Shown: positions 31,956 to 43,500, counted from the stretch's first letter. The stretch: 64,000 bases of DNA from Lucinisca nassula (GCA_963580285.1 OY757017.1:13776538-13840537), one strand, 5' to 3'. Numbers and translations: made by a program. The notes: a model not told the origin generated them from the sequence alone.

Positions 31956-32270
31956 ATTAAAACAAATAGCATATAGCCTTGTAAACCCCACCCTTCATCA
32001 GGACCTTCGTGTTCGCTGCTTTGCATAGTACTATATCTCTAGTATTTATATCTAAAATTTCAAGACACTTTTTCTCTACAATTTCAAGACAGATTTTCTA
32101 GGGACGAGGCTTACAATGGAAAACAAACACAATTGCAGTTTGATAATGGGCCAAAGCACAAGTAAGCCTACAAGAAGAGTAACACCATCAAAGACAAACA
32201 CCAGCCTCTTTATGGACCCGGTCTCCACAGGATCGTAACTCACCGCTCGTTGAAAGGCTTAAAGTTTGGG
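31956..32270. other. Intergenic, no feature
   Basis: An ttcaagaca phrase occurs twice near 32060-32095. No gene. Confidence 0.4.
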
Positions 32271-32500
32271 CCCCGCCAAGCGATTTTGGTACTTATCGCC
32301 TATGCGAGCAGCGAAGGTTCAGGCAAGCCTGCGCATCCGCGCAGTCTCGCCAGAACCTTCGCTGCTCGCTCATACAAGCAGTGAATCAACAGGAACCTTC
32401 AGACAGAAAGCCATATCCCTGGCCCCCCTAAATGGCTGGGCATGCGCAGTTAAAATTTGTCATGACGGAATGCTCGAAGACACAAATTCGCTTGGCGGGG
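32271..32500 (+). mobile_element. MITE I copy 1
   Basis: Ends ccccgccaagcgattttgg and (complement) ccccgccaagcgaatttgtg. Inside, aaccttcgctgctcgc occurs in both orientations and catgcgcagttaaaatttgt near the right end. Confidence 0.75.
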
Positions 32501-32585
32501 CTCAGTTTATAGAAGGCTCGGGCGAGCAGTGAAGCCTGGACGGCTGTTCAGGCTGATCAGAATCCCTGCTGGTCGTACATTTGAG
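32501..32585. other. Spacer between inverted MITE I copies
   Basis: Eighty-five bases separating the two copies; no feature. Confidence 0.5.
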
Positions 32586-32815
32586 CCCTGCCAAGCGAAT
32601 TTGGGTCTTCGAGCATTCCGTCATGACAAATTTTAACTGCGCATGCCCAGCCATTCAGAGGGGCCAGAGATATGGCTTTCTGTCTGAAGGTTCCTCTTGT
32701 TTCACTGCTTGTATGAGCGAGCAGCGAAGGTTCTGGCGAGACTGCGCGGATGCGCAGGCTCGCCTGAACCTTCGCTGCTCGCATAGGCGATAAGTACCAA
32801 AATCGCTTGACGGGA
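32586..32815 (-). mobile_element. MITE I copy 2, inverted
   Basis: Reverse complement of copy 1 with few changes. Together they make a hairpin with arms of about 230 bp. Confidence 0.75.
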
Positions 32816-33664
32816 CACATTTGCTTTTGAAGCTTTTGTTTTTGCCATATCGCCGTTATTAAGACCAGCATTTAGTTAAGTACCTTGTTAATTGTGAAGT
32901 TTTGGCAACAGAGTCAATAATACAGGGGGCAATAGGTCTTTGACGTCTCACTGTTTTCGCTATTAGGATAACTCATACATGTAAGATACTGCTTTTCCGA
33001 CGGTTTTCAAACGTTTGTGGTAATTGTTTTCTCATTTAGTATCCGAATCTAGATTGTGGGAGATTGATAAAACCCTCCTCTCTGCCAGGTGTTCCAAAAG
33101 GGTCTATTTTTGCGAGTTTACCCGCATTTTACTATAGTCGGGTACTCCTGAATATTGGAGTGTATCCGTCAAAATGCGGGAAGACCGCTATTTTAAATTG
33201 CTCTAGCATACTGAGGCCCACTTGCAATTTTAGGGGTGTACCCTAAACATAGGGGCGTAGCTGTAAAATGCAGTAGACCGCTATATGGGGATGTAGATAC
33301 AACCACACGAAACTGTTGTCGAATCATTCTTTTGTAATGCCACTTTCATCCGCACTTCAAAATTCTTTCAGCTTTCCAAAGCAAACTAAACATGTTTAAA
33401 CAGAGAACAAAAAACTTTTGGCGCATGACTAAAGCGATTCTCTTTTACAATCATGTTTTAGCACAGACTTTCTTTGATCTTTATGGTGAAATGAAAGATT
33501 TAGTGTATTTTAAAATATTTAAAAATAATAATTGTCGGGTTGATAAATGGATCCCTGAATTGCAAGCTTTAAAACTCAAATAACCAGATCAGTCGGAAGT
33601 AATTAGGCATTTGCCTGGCGCTGAAGTTCCGCTTTTAAAACTAAGTATCAAACAATTCTTGGAT
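32816..33664. other. Intergenic, no supported gene
   Basis: A 63-codon frame at 33392-33583 (MFKQRTKNFWRM...) has no known motif and no splice or poly(A) support; it is not called. K-like debris ctgccaggtgttcc lies at 33084. Confidence 0.4.
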
Positions 33665-33943
33665 CTTAAGGAGAATGGACACACCTGGCAGATTTTCCAG
33701 CCATTTTCCAATAGGAGACAACTTTCGGGACTTTCCGTTCTCTTTTCTGTAAACTCTTTCTCACGAAGAAGGCCTAGTCTTAAAGGAAAGAATTTGCATC
33801 CCTGGAGTAAATGCTCTCTCAAAGGAAAGAATTTGCTCCCCAAGAGCCAATGCTTTCCTTTAAGAGTTGACCCATATCAACATGGAACACAAAAATACTT
33901 TTGCAGGTGTTGCCTCTCCTGTATGTGTATCTATTCCCCTTAA
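33665..33943 (-). mobile_element. MITE K copy
   Basis: Left taaggagaatggacacacct, right ctattccccttaa. The internal aaaggaaagaatttgc segment occurs twice in a row. Confidence 0.7.
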
Positions 33944-34465
33944 GGAGCGGGCTACAACTTGAAACACGTCCGTGTGACAAAGTGCAGTCTTTCGTATCTC
34001 CAAAAAGGCTATTTTTTTAAGGAAAATGTATGTGTACACCCATGGGTGGGGTATTATGATATATCTTCAGTTGCCTGTCCGTCCGCCCGTCCTTACGTCT
34101 GTCCATTCGCACCATCTCCGATCGATGACTTGAGTATTTTGGGGGTCAAACTTTGCATATGCAGATGTACCGGGGACGTGTGACTTACGATTGTTAATGT
34201 GTACAATTCGTTAACGTTCGATATTAACCCTTGTCTAGACTAGCTACTAGTCTGATAATAAAAGTCTGATCATTTTTTGGTATTTTTTATTGGTTTAAAA
34301 TGTATCACCTTCTTAGTAATGGCAAGTCTATTTGGTAGTGTCTCAAATCTTAGGGTTAAAATTGAGCCAGAGAGACTAGACTAGCTAAACTTTTATACAC
34401 TGTTCATTTTAGTGCAAAATATGATTTTAATTCCATATTATTCATTTTAACGCCTAGTGGCTAGG
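33944..34465. other. Intergenic; GTCCGTCC-type phrase at 34075
   Basis: ctgtccgtccgcccgtcctt followed by gcaccatctccgatcgat is typical of the molluscan array elements' 5' part; probably a fragment. ctagactagctactagtct at 34236 and its partner at 34378 are short palindromes. Confidence 0.4.
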
Positions 34466-34680
34466 CTAACCCTTGTCCTGCCGAATATTTTAATCTGCCA
34501 CACCCACTACCGATTATCAGCCAATCAGATTACTTGATGCAAATTATTGCAAAAACTTCGCAATCTGAATGACAAACAATGTAGATCCTGACCGGATGGC
34601 TTCTTCAGAAGCCATCTGATCCGGATCTATATTGTTTGAAAGATAAGACACACCCTGGCTCAGCAGAATAAGGTTTAATG
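34466..34680. mobile_element. MITE R copy
   Basis: Left taacccttgtcctgccgaat, right cagcagaataaggtttaa. Centre ggatggcttcttcagaagcc then atctgatccggatc forms a hairpin. Confidence 0.7.
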
Positions 34681-34856
34681 GCTTTTGTCAGATCCTCGTA
34701 AGTATTTTTGGACGTTTCCGATCGATAAATTGAGTATGTTTTCTTCAAATTTTGCATTTATACTGCTATTAAAAATGTGTGGTTTTGGAGTACTAATGGA
34801 CAAAACCCGTTAACATTTGACGCTTACAGTTCCCAGTAAGTGATTTTGGCCTCTCG

Positions 34857-35168
34857 TTTGTTTTGTTTGATTTTGATTTCAGTTTAACGTCCCCGTCAGC
34901 ACTGTATAGGCCATTTTGGAAAAGTTGCTTCCAATTTTGTGGGACTTTTACCCGACATTGAGATGACATGACATCTCAAGCCCTGCCGTCCAATAAAACC
35001 AATAGGGTTTATAAGCACTGACGGTCCAACTTGCACCGCTTTGCCTGGGCAGACTTAGATCCTCTAAGCGGTTTACCAGTACATGTTCTTGTGTGCAGCA
35101 GGTTTCAGCTCTGCGTGGAAGCATCATGCAGCCCACCTATTTCTTCAAGCCCCGGTGGGCGGGAGCCG
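34857..35168 (-). mobile_element. SINE-A copy A7, near full length
   Basis: Minus strand; head cccaccggggcttgaagaaa, tail gttaaactgaaatcaaaatc. Confidence 0.85.
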
Positions 35169-35399
35169 ATAACGGGGACCTCTGGCTTTCGATTGTTAAT
35201 GTGAACAATCCGTTAATGTCGGATATTAATGACTTTAAGTATCTTTGAACATTTCCACTCGATAACTTGAGTATTTTTGCACGGGTTTTCTTCAAAGTTT
35301 GCATTTACATTGCTATTAAAAATGTGTGGCTTTGGAGTACTAATGGACAAAACCCCTATTTGACGCTTACAGTTCCCAGCAAGTGATTTTGGCCTCTCT

Positions 35400-35655
35400 T
35401 TGTTTTTTGTTTGATTTTGATTTGAGTTGAACGTCCCCGTCAGTACTGTAGAGGCCATTTTGGAGAAGTTGTTTCCAATTTTGTGGGACTTTTACCCGAC
35501 ATTGAGATGAAATGACATCTCAAGCCCTGCCGCCCAATAAAACCAATAGGGTTTATAAGCACTGACGGCCCAACTCGCACCGCTTTGCCTTGGCAGGCTT
35601 AGATCCTCTAAGCGGTTTACCAGTACTTGTGTACAGCCGGTTTCAGCTCTGCGTG
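35400..35655 (-). mobile_element. SINE-A copy A8, head-truncated duplicate of A7
   Basis: Same tail (gttcaactcaaatcaaaatc) and the same insertion point as A7. Confidence 0.8.
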
Positions 35656-35758
35656 AAATGTGTGTTATGGAGTACTGATGGGAAAAACCCGTTAACATTT
35701 GACGCTTTCAGTTCCCAATAAATGATTTTTGGCCTCTCGTTTCTTTACCAAACTGAAT

Positions 35759-36251
35759 ACAGTAACAAATCCGCTATTAAGACCACCTAGAATTAAGACC
35801 AATTCTGCTTTAAACGCATATTTAAAAAGTTTCAGTCATTCTTTCTGTGTGTTTTCTGCACTCAGTGTCTTCCAGAGAGAGACCACCTTTGGGATTGTTC
35901 AAAAGTGGTCTTTTGAACAGTCCCAAAGGTGGTCTTATTCATCACGAAAACACGCGTATATAATTTTGACCCCCTTGAACCCCACTTTTATATAGTTAAA
36001 CTGAGGTTCACAGGGGTAAACCTTATTTTTTATTTCTGCTCTAAAATATAGATTGTGGGTACTCGTTAGAACCGCATCGATGAGACGGTTCTAATGTGTA
36101 CCCACAATATATATTTTAAGCCGAAATAAGAAGTGTTACAATTTTTCATCTAAAAATTTTCGTTCAATTTTTTTTTTTTTTTTTTTTTTGCGGTAAAGTT
36201 TGCAATATATTTGTATAGGTGTGTTTTCGTAATGATAGGATTTTTACTGTA
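35759..36251 (-). mobile_element. MITE G copy G5 split by MITE P1
   Basis: Left tacagtaacaaatccgctat, hairpin ttgttcaaaagtggtctttt and gaacagtcccaaagg, then ggtggtcttat before the P1 insert; the end taggatttttactgta follows it. Confidence 0.75.
35939..36233 (+). mobile_element. MITE P1 nested in G5
   Basis: tcatcacgaaaacacgcgta to gtataggtgtgttttcgtaa; core ttagaaccgcatcgatgaga and complement; a T run at 36168-36189. Confidence 0.85.
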
Positions 36252-36405
36252 CATAAATGAAACATACAGCTAAAGGGGGCAAAGGACCACCACTCTGACA
36301 ATCCTTGGTGTTGAGCTATCTGCCCTTTAAAGGTGTGGAAACTGTTTAGTCTGTTTCTCCTATGCTGTATAAAATATCTTGATAAGCTTTTACAGATGTA
36401 TAAAT

Positions 36406-36710
36406 GCCGGCCTCGGTATATAGCTCAGTCGGATGCGCGTCTGACTGGTGATCAGGAGGACGCGGGTTCGATACCTATCGGGGTTGGCAACATTCTTTCG
36501 CGGAGATTGATCATGAAATCTTTTCGACGTCATTCTCTCCCTTCCGCTGATCCAAGAAGGGTAGTTGTCAGTTTCTGGCGAAAGAATGTGCACTATACTG
36601 GTTAACCGCTTACGTATGCCCAGGAACAGTGTGGATAGGTAAACTGACCGGCAAACAATTGACCTTAAAAAGTGTTGACAGGGCCGTTTAACTCAAATAC
36701 AAACAAACAA
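36406..36710 (+). mobile_element. SINE-D copy D4, full length
   Basis: Head ggcctcggtatatagctcag, B box gggttcgatacctatcgg, tail gtgttgacagggccgttta, caaacaaacaa. Target duplication ACAGATGTATAAAT at 36392-36405 and 36711-36724. Confidence 0.9.
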
Positions 36711-36870
36711 ACAGATGTATAAATTTGTTTTGGACCCATTCAGCTCCTTTGTTATGCGGAGTACTTTGATGAAATTTTACCGATGTATTTAGCACTTTAG
36801 CAAGCATAGTGTGGCCAAGAAACCCTACTCTGGCCGTTTAAGGTCTTGAGTTACCCGCCCTTGTTCAGAG

Positions 36871-37232
36871 GACCCTCGTTATAACGACAGGTTTTGTTCC
36901 CTATTATTGTGCCGTTATAAAGAATTTGCCGTTATAAAGAATCGCGGTGAGGAGTAGGTAATAAAAGGCCTTTTCCACATTATTACTCCAATAAACAATT
37001 GTTATAGACATTTGTTAGAATCGCCTCGGTGAGGCGATTCTAACAAATATCTATAACATTTATTTCTTGGAGTATTAGATTACAAGACCATTTCATTACT
37101 ATGGACTCGATTTATTCATTTCCAACCCGAGGGAAGCCCACGCCGCTCGGAACCGAAGCTAAGCTTTTAGCTAGGCAGTCATTCCATTCAAAATGACGTT
37201 ATAACGAGTTTTGCTGTTATAACGAATGTCGG
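36871..37232. mobile_element. MITE P4
   Basis: Ends gaccctcgttataacgacag and (complement) gacattcgttataacagc. Core 37001-37057: gacatttgttagaatcgcct / gaggcgattctaacaaat. The right arm tatttcttggagtatt resembles P2's tatgtcttggagtaaa, so the core shares ancestry with P2 although the ends differ. Confidence 0.7.
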
Positions 37233-37362
37233 TATAAAGACTGTTTATGTAAAAATAATTTTTGTCCCTATAGAATAGGCGAGTGGAACTTCAAAATATT
37301 GAGCACTAAAGCTACTATATAATGGGCAAGAAAGTCTATTCTGGCTTTTTCACTTCTGAGTT

Positions 37363-37698
37363 TACTGGCCCCGATAGCTCAGTTGGTAGAGTGTCCGCTC
37401 CGGGGAACGGGAGGTCACGGGTTCGATCCCGGGCCGCGACATACCAAAGTCGTTAAAAATGGTACTAGCTGCTCCTCGCTTGGCACTCAGATTTACGGGG
37501 TAGAGCTAGGACTGGTCGACCCAGTGCCAGTATAATGTGACACGGTGTTCTAGCATGTACTGTGTCTGGGACATGATACTTCAGTGAGGCAGCACAATAA
37601 AAGTGAGCATTGAGCTCCCTGTCGCAACCAGACAACGTCGTGATATGACTGAAAAATTGTTGAAAGCGACGTTAAACCCGAATTCACACACACACACA
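37363..37698 (+). mobile_element. SINE-C copy C2, full length
   Basis: Head ggccccgatagctcagttgg, B box cgggttcgatcccggg, tail agcgacgttaaacccgaatt and a CA microsatellite. Target duplication CACTTCTGAGTT at 37351-37362 and 37699-37710. Confidence 0.9.
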
Positions 37699-37937
37699 CA
37701 CTTCTGAGTTATCCGCATATGGGCTATATGTTTGTACTATATGGAATAGCTCGATGACACTTTACAGATGCACAGGGTACTGAAGGATGCCTATTGTGAC
37801 CACGGGCATTGTGTTTTCCATTTATCTGGCTTGTTTCTGTACATGCAGTTTGAATATTAGGAGATACAGAAAATTGTATTAAGGTTCTTTTGGATACTGG
37901 CTGTCCCATTTCTAAGGTTGTCTGCTCTAGAAACACA

Positions 37938-38085
37938 TCATCATGCCAACAAGCCCTTGAAAAGAAACCCCCTAAAACCAATTTTATATAGAAAAAACTG
38001 GGGTTCACGGAAGTGCATATTGTGTTTTTTTTTCTGCTCCAAGACATAGGTGGTGAGTGCTTGTTAGAACCGCCTCAATGGGTTT
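37938..38085 (-). mobile_element. MITE P2 half copy
   Basis: catcatgccaacaagccctt, aaaactggggttcacgga, gacataggtggtgagtgctt; stops in the core. Confidence 0.6.
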
Positions 38086-38197
38086 CTGACACGGGCTCCA
38101 ATGACTACTCTAAATTGCCGTCCGAAAATAACTTCAATAACTGACGGTCTACATGACAAAATGACGAACAAAGTGTAGCGCGTGGGTCACCCAGTTT

Positions 38198-38586
38198 GCT
38201 GATCTCTGGAGCAAATTCTTTTTCTTTAAAAGTAGGCCCCTTCCATTGCGAAAACACGCATATACAAATACATTGGAAACGTTACCGCAGAAAAAACAAA
38301 CGTTTTAAGATGAAAAATTGTGATGTTTTTCTTAGTCTGCTCAAAATATAGAGTGTGAGTACTCGTTAGAACCGCCTCGTCGAGGCGGTTCTAACGAGTA
38401 CCCACAAACTATATTTTAGAGCAGAAATAAGAAAAATAAGGTTTTACCCCTATGAACCTCAGTTTTACTATATAAAACTGGGGTTCAAGGGGTCAAAATT
38501 ATATAGGCATGTTTTCGTGATGCGGATAAGGGTGACAAAACAATTTTAAAAGAGTTGCCTCCCCTGACGGTGACCCGTTCCCCTAA
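38198..38586 (+). mobile_element. MITE K fragments flanking a P1 insert
   Basis: gagcaaattctttttctt and aaaagtaggcccctt on the left (to 38251); agagttgcctcccctgacgg and cccgttcccct on the right (from 38523). Confidence 0.55.
38252..38522 (-). mobile_element. MITE P1, full length, nested in K
   Basis: cattgcgaaaacacgcatat to ataggcatgttttcgtgatg; core perfect (gaaccgcctcgtcgaggcgg). Confidence 0.88.
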
Positions 38587-38976
38587 ACAACTTAAACATT
38601 CACTAATTAACATCCTGAGCTCATCCAGAGTCTGATTTTATCTTGATCTCAAGAACCTTTCGATTACATGTAGATCTTGATCTCATATACTTCAATCATA
38701 AGTAGAGCTTGATCACATACATGTATATAATTCGAAAATGACAGGCCCTCATTGGTGTCAATAAAATTAAATGAACAAGATAGAGGCGTCATTCAGATTT
38801 CATTTTTATAGAATGTTAACGACTGGACTTATCTGCATGTACACAAATTAGAAATATTTTGTACATTGTAACCATAGACGAAGACGTTTAAGAGGATATG
38901 TTCTTTTCTTTAGTACCAGGTGAGATTATATAACTAATTTACATGAACATACATTATGCACATGTATGTATGCGAA
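38587..38976. other. Intergenic, no feature
   Basis: Short repeated phrases of the type cttgatctca; no gene. Confidence 0.4.
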
Positions 38977-41205
38977 TTTTTAGCTCTCAGGAGGAGCTTA
39001 TAGGATAGGCAGTTGTCCGTCGTCGTCGTATGTCGTATGACGTCGTCTGGCGTCAACACTTTCAAACGACATCTCCCCTGAAGTCCTAATTGTACCTGTA
39101 GCATCCTTGGGCTGGGGGAGTGAAAGTTTGTGATTTTATGAAATTCGACTCATTAGTTTGGTTGCTATGGCAACTTGTAGTTTCCATAGACTTATAATGG
39201 GGAAAATTGAAAACTGGCATTTGCTGCCAAGTCATTGCAGATATTTTGACAAAACCTTTATAGAAATGTTCCTTGAGTCAACTTCTCTCAACCATATGTT
39301 TTTATACCAACGTGGAGGTCCCCCAGGTTGTGCCGGGGCCATATCCCACACCCTCCACTTCATAAAAGGCCATATAACGCAGAAACCATTCAGATCCCCA
39401 CCCCTAAACCATATATATTCTTGTTCATAATGATAAGCTGCATTCAGTGACACCAACCTGGGGGTCCCCCGGGATGCGCCGGGGTCATGCCCCACCCCTA
39501 CCATTTCATAAAAGGCCCAATATCTCCGAGAAACCTTACAGATCCCCACCCCTAAACCATAGATATTCTTGTTCCTTATGAAGAGACGCATTCATTGACA
39601 ACATCTTGGGGTCTCCCTGGGTGCACCGGGGCCCTTCCCCCACCCATCCACATCATAAAAGGCCATATATCTCAGAAACCATTCAGATCCCCACCCCTAA
39701 ACCATATATATTCTTGTTCTTTTTGATAAAACGCATTCAGTAACACCAACATGGGGTCCCCGGGATGCGCCGAGGTCATACCCCACCCCCTCCATTTCAT
39801 AAAAGGCCCAACATCTCGGAAACTTTACAGATCCCCACCCCTTAACCATATATATTCTTGTTCCTTATGAAGATACGCATTCATTGACACCAACCTCGGG
39901 GTCTCCCGGCATGCGCCGTGGCCTTGCCCCACTCCCTACACTTCACAAAAAGCCATATATCTCAGAAACTATTCAGTTCCCCACCACTAAACCATATATT
40001 TTCTTGTTCCTTATGATAAGATGCATTCAGTGACATCAACTTGGGGGTCCCTTGGGGGTGTGTCGTGGTCATGCCCCATCCCCTCCAATTCATAAAAGGC
40101 CCAAAATCTCGGAAACCTTACAGATCCCCATCCCTAAATCATCTTACACTGATGTTCCTTATGAAAAGTCTCATTCATTGACACCAACCTGGGGGTCTCC
40201 CGGGTCAAGCCAGGGCTTTGCCCCACCCCTCCACTTCATAAAAAGGCCATACATGGATAATGTAAGCTGCACCCCCAACAAAAAAACCATCATTTTACAT
40301 TTATTTATGTTTAATGGAATTACTTGTATGTCATTAAGTTGACTTAAGAGAATAAAGTTTTGTCAGTCTGTCTGTCTGTCTGATATCTCAGAAACTGTTC
40401 AGAGCCCCACCCCTAAACCATATATATATTCATCTGCCTTATGATAAGACGCATTCAAATAACACCAGCTTGGGAGTCCTCCGGGGTGCCTGGGCCATGC
40501 CCCACTACTTAACTTCATTAAAAGCAATATATCTCAGAAATCATTCAGATCCCCACCCCTAAACTATATATATTCTTGTTCCTTATGATAAGACTCATTC
40601 AATCACACCAACCTGGGGGTCTTTTTGTGTTGGGGCAATGTGCCTCAACCCTCCTTTTCATAAAAGGCAATATATTTCAGAAACCTTTCAAATCCCAACC
40701 CAATAATCATATATGTTCTTGTTCCTTATCAATAGCACACCAACTTGGGAGTCCGCAGGGGCCATTCCTCTCCTCTCCACTTCATAGAAGGGCCTCATAT
40801 ATCAGAAACCGTTCAGATTCCCACTTAAAAACCATATATATTCTTGGTCCTTATGATAAGACACATTTAGGGACAATAAGCTTGGGCTTTTCTGGGATGC
40901 TCCAACTCCTCCACCGCTTAAGAGGCGTTATATTTCCGGCATACAGATCCCCCTGGTATATATTCTTGCTCCTTACGATAAGACACATTTAGTGATACCA
41001 GCCAGGGATCCATTGGGTCCACTGCCCCACCCCCTCTACTTCATAAATGGCCTAATGTTTCAGATACTGAGTCCACATGGGTGATCATTTGGATATAGGG
41101 TTTATTTGGGGTAGATTAAAATGACATCATGTTAAAATACATGGCTGCCATTGGGCAGTGCGCACCTGAGCTCTGGTGAGCATTGTGGCTCATGGGCCTC
41201 TTGTT
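38977..41205 (+). mobile_element. Long array-bearing element T1 (pearl/CvE-like organisation)
   Basis: Starts ttttagctctcaggaggagc, with a gtccgtcgtcgtcgtatgtc microsatellite and tcaaacgacatctcccctga. It ends gctcatgggcctcttgttt. The middle is an array of about 12 units of roughly 146 bp. The start, microsatellite and end match T2 at 60.6 kb, though the arrays differ. Known molluscan pearl/CvE-type elements have this layout and are often treated as Helitron/Helentron relatives; that assignment is by analogy only. Open frames inside are by-products of the tandem units. Confidence 0.65.
39290..41060 (+). repeat. Tandem array, about 146-bp period
   Basis: gatccccacccctaaacc recurs at 39393, 39541, 39686, 39830, 39976 and 40123, then with decay to about 40950. 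Alternate units read aaccattcagatcc and aaccttacagatcc, a two-unit higher-order pattern. An intrusion with a tctgtctgtctg run lies at about 40290-40385. Confidence 0.85.
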
Positions 41206-41261
41206 TGCAGCGTAATCTAAATATCATGGCGGCCACTGAATCCAAGATGAAAGCAGTTTTG

Positions 41262-41484
41262 TTCTTCTGTCGTGGTTTATTATTTGTCTTTGCATGTATG
41301 TGTTGCTTATATCTTTTTGTTTTGGTACCCGTTTGGCCACATTTGGGGTAAGTAACCGTCCTTTCGGCTATCCGCTAGTGATGTTTTCATTAGGGTCTAG
41401 TTGTTTCATGTTCGTGTTTCTTTCCGTTTGGTGTCTCCGATGGGAGGTGTGAGGTAATTGTATCGATTCCTGATCATTGCCTTC
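41262..41484 (+). repeat. Repeat family W, copy 2
   Basis: gttcttctgtcgtggtttat to ctgatcattgcctt, matching 3597-3855. Confidence 0.6.
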
Positions 41485-41780
41485 CATCACGTGAACTAGT
41501 CCGTGGAATGACCCCCCCCCCCCACACACACACACCTAAACTCCACTTTATATAGAGAAAACGGGGGTTTACGGGGGTATCCATTATTTTTCTTATTTCT
41601 GTTCCAAGACATAGGTTGTGGGTAGTCGTTAGAACCGCCTCATTGAGGCGGTTCTAACGAGCACCCATAACTTATGGTTGCAGTATAAATAAGAAAAATA
41701 TCACAGATTTTCATCAGAAAAGTTGCCATTTTGGAGATATGAAAGAATGCACTATGTTACACAGGTGTGTTATCGTAATG
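41485..41780 (-). mobile_element. MITE P2, full length
   Basis: catcacgtgaactagtccgt to cacaggtgtgttatcgtaat; core gaaccgcctcattgaggcgg is perfect. A C run with CA repeats lies near 41512-41535. Confidence 0.85.
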
Positions 41781-41920
41781 ACTTTAAAGCTTCGAGTTCC
41801 TCTATCATTCAACATTATACACGAGTGTACACTTACAAAAGCATTTGTTTTACATTCTGCACGTGTCTTTTTATGGAAATAAGATGGTATGATTACCCGA
41901 CGCTATATAAAGGATGCCCG

Positions 41921-42370
41921 TATCTTTATTGGTTCAAAAAGCATCTCAGACACCAGTAATGATGGCTGTATCTTTATCGTGTTTATTTGTTCAAAAGTTA
42001 GCATTTTCAGACACCAGTAATGATGACTGTATCTTTATAGTGTTTATTGGTTCAAAAGCTAGCATTTTCAGACACCAGTAATGATGGCTGTATCTTTAGC
42101 GTGTTTATTGGTTCATAAGTTAGCATTTTCAGACACCAGTAATGATGGCTGTATCTTTATCGTGTTATTGTTCAAAAGTTAGCATTTTCAGACACCAGTA
42201 ATGATGACTGTATCTTTATCGTGTTTATTGGTTCAAAAGTAAGCATTTCAGACACCAGTAATGATGACTGTATCTTTATCGTGTTTATTGGTTCAAAAGT
42301 TAGCATTTTCAGACACCAGTAATTAAGTCTCTGAATAATACCTGTATCTTTATTGGTTTAAAAGTTAGCT
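41921..42370. repeat. 61-bp tandem minisatellite
   Basis: agacaccagtaatgatggct, tatctttatcgtgtttattg and ttcaaaagttagcatttt recur about seven times with a 60-62 bp period. Confidence 0.85.
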
Positions 42371-42435
42371 TTTTAAACAACAATAAAGTACTTTTTTTCC
42401 CTGGTAATATATAAAAAGTACTTCAATCATATATA

Positions 42436-42597
42436 GATAGAAGCATCCGTGGTGCAGTGGTTACTTTTCTCGCCTTGTAAACCAGGGGTCGCAAGATCGA
42501 TCCCGGGCTTCTCCAGACTTTCGAATGAGTCTTTAAACCGAGGTCCCGTCTCCGTATGACCTTAGCTGTTGGTGGGACGTAAAACTCAAACACTCAC
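42436..42597 (+). mobile_element. SINE-E copy E1, tRNA-Thr-like head
   Basis: Head agaagcatccgtggtgcagt, anticodon loop equivalent CTTGTAA (TGT, Thr-like), B box agatcgatcccgg, tail ctgttggtgggacgtaaaac. Probable target duplication TCAATCATRTATA on both sides (about 42423 and 42598). Confidence 0.82.
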
Positions 42598-42717
42598 TCA
42601 ATCATGTATATGCATTGTTGTCGTAAATACTTCGGTCACGTGTATATTTGTTCTCATGTTTTGTCTTCAGCATATGTATACGAAAGCCTAGAAGGACCAC
42701 TTTTAAAAAGAAAAAAA

Positions 42718-42952
42718 AAATCTTTTCTCGTTATTACGAGATAACTAAGTCGTTATTACGAGATAATTATGTCGTTATTACGAGATAATCATTTTGTAAT
42801 TACGAGAAAACTAAGTCGTTATAACGAGAAAATAACTATGCCGTTATTACAAGAAAACTAAATCGTATTAACGAGATACTATCTCGTATTAACCCGATAG
42901 CTATCCCGTTAAAACGAGATAGCTATCTTAGCTATCTCGTTATAACGAGATA
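42718..42952. repeat. Palindromic minisatellite TCTCGTTATTACGAGA, array U1
   Basis: cgttattacgagataactaa units of about 21-22 bp, merging into tatctcgttataacgagata. Almost every unit is itself a palindrome. Confidence 0.8.
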
Positions 42953-43184
42953 AATAAGTAATCTTCAGCAACAAAGTTTTCAGCTACTGGATACCCGACC
43001 TAGCACACTCACACACACACCAGCGCTAGGGGTAACTCAGAGAACAGTGCTTTTGGCACCGACGAGAAGATCCGAACTAACAACACCACTTCAACAAGAG
43101 CACCTTCATTAAACACACATAGATTCAGGCATATGGACACGCGTGCACATAGGCACATTGATAGACACACACGCAGGTACCCTC

Positions 43185-43500
43185 GACCCCCGCCTATCGG
43201 GGCTTGAAGAAATAGATGGGCTGCATGATACTTCCACGCAGAGCTGAAACCGACTTGCACACGAGTACTGGTAAACCGCTTAGAGGATCTAGGCCTGCCC
43301 AGGCAAAGCGGTGCGAGTGGGCCCGTCCATGCTTATAAACCCTATTGGTTTCATTGGGCGGCAGGGCTTGAGATGTCATTTCATCTCAATGTCGGGTAAA
43401 AGTCCCACAAAATTGGAAGCAACGTCTCCAAAATGACCTTTACAGTGTTGATTAGGACGCGAAACCTCAAATCAACCAACCAACAAACCAACCAACCAAC
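43185..43500 (+). mobile_element. SINE-A copy A9, near full length
   Basis: Head cgacccccgcctatcggggc; tail changed to a caaccaaccaaccaac run. Confidence 0.85.

Larger units (their letters stand above)
34768..35740 (+). repeat. Tandem amplification of a SINE-bearing unit
   Basis: The phrase atgtgtggttttggagtact to ttttggcctctcgtttg begins at about 34770, 35320 and 35659. The first two are each followed by a minus-strand SINE-A at the same point, so the SINE was present before the duplication. The second SINE is cut short where the third unit starts. Confidence 0.75.

Noticed and set aside
32266..32871. Opposed 88- and 104-codon frames
   Set aside because: They are the two inverted MITE I copies read in the same frame.
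37367..37440. tRNA gene
   Set aside because: Good A and B boxes, but the sequence continues into a conserved 260-bp body with a CA tail and target duplication, shared with 28541-28901; it is a SINE head.
39158..40992. Several frames of 90-138 codons
   Set aside because: All are readings of the 146-bp tandem units in T1, with proline-rich repeat peptides.
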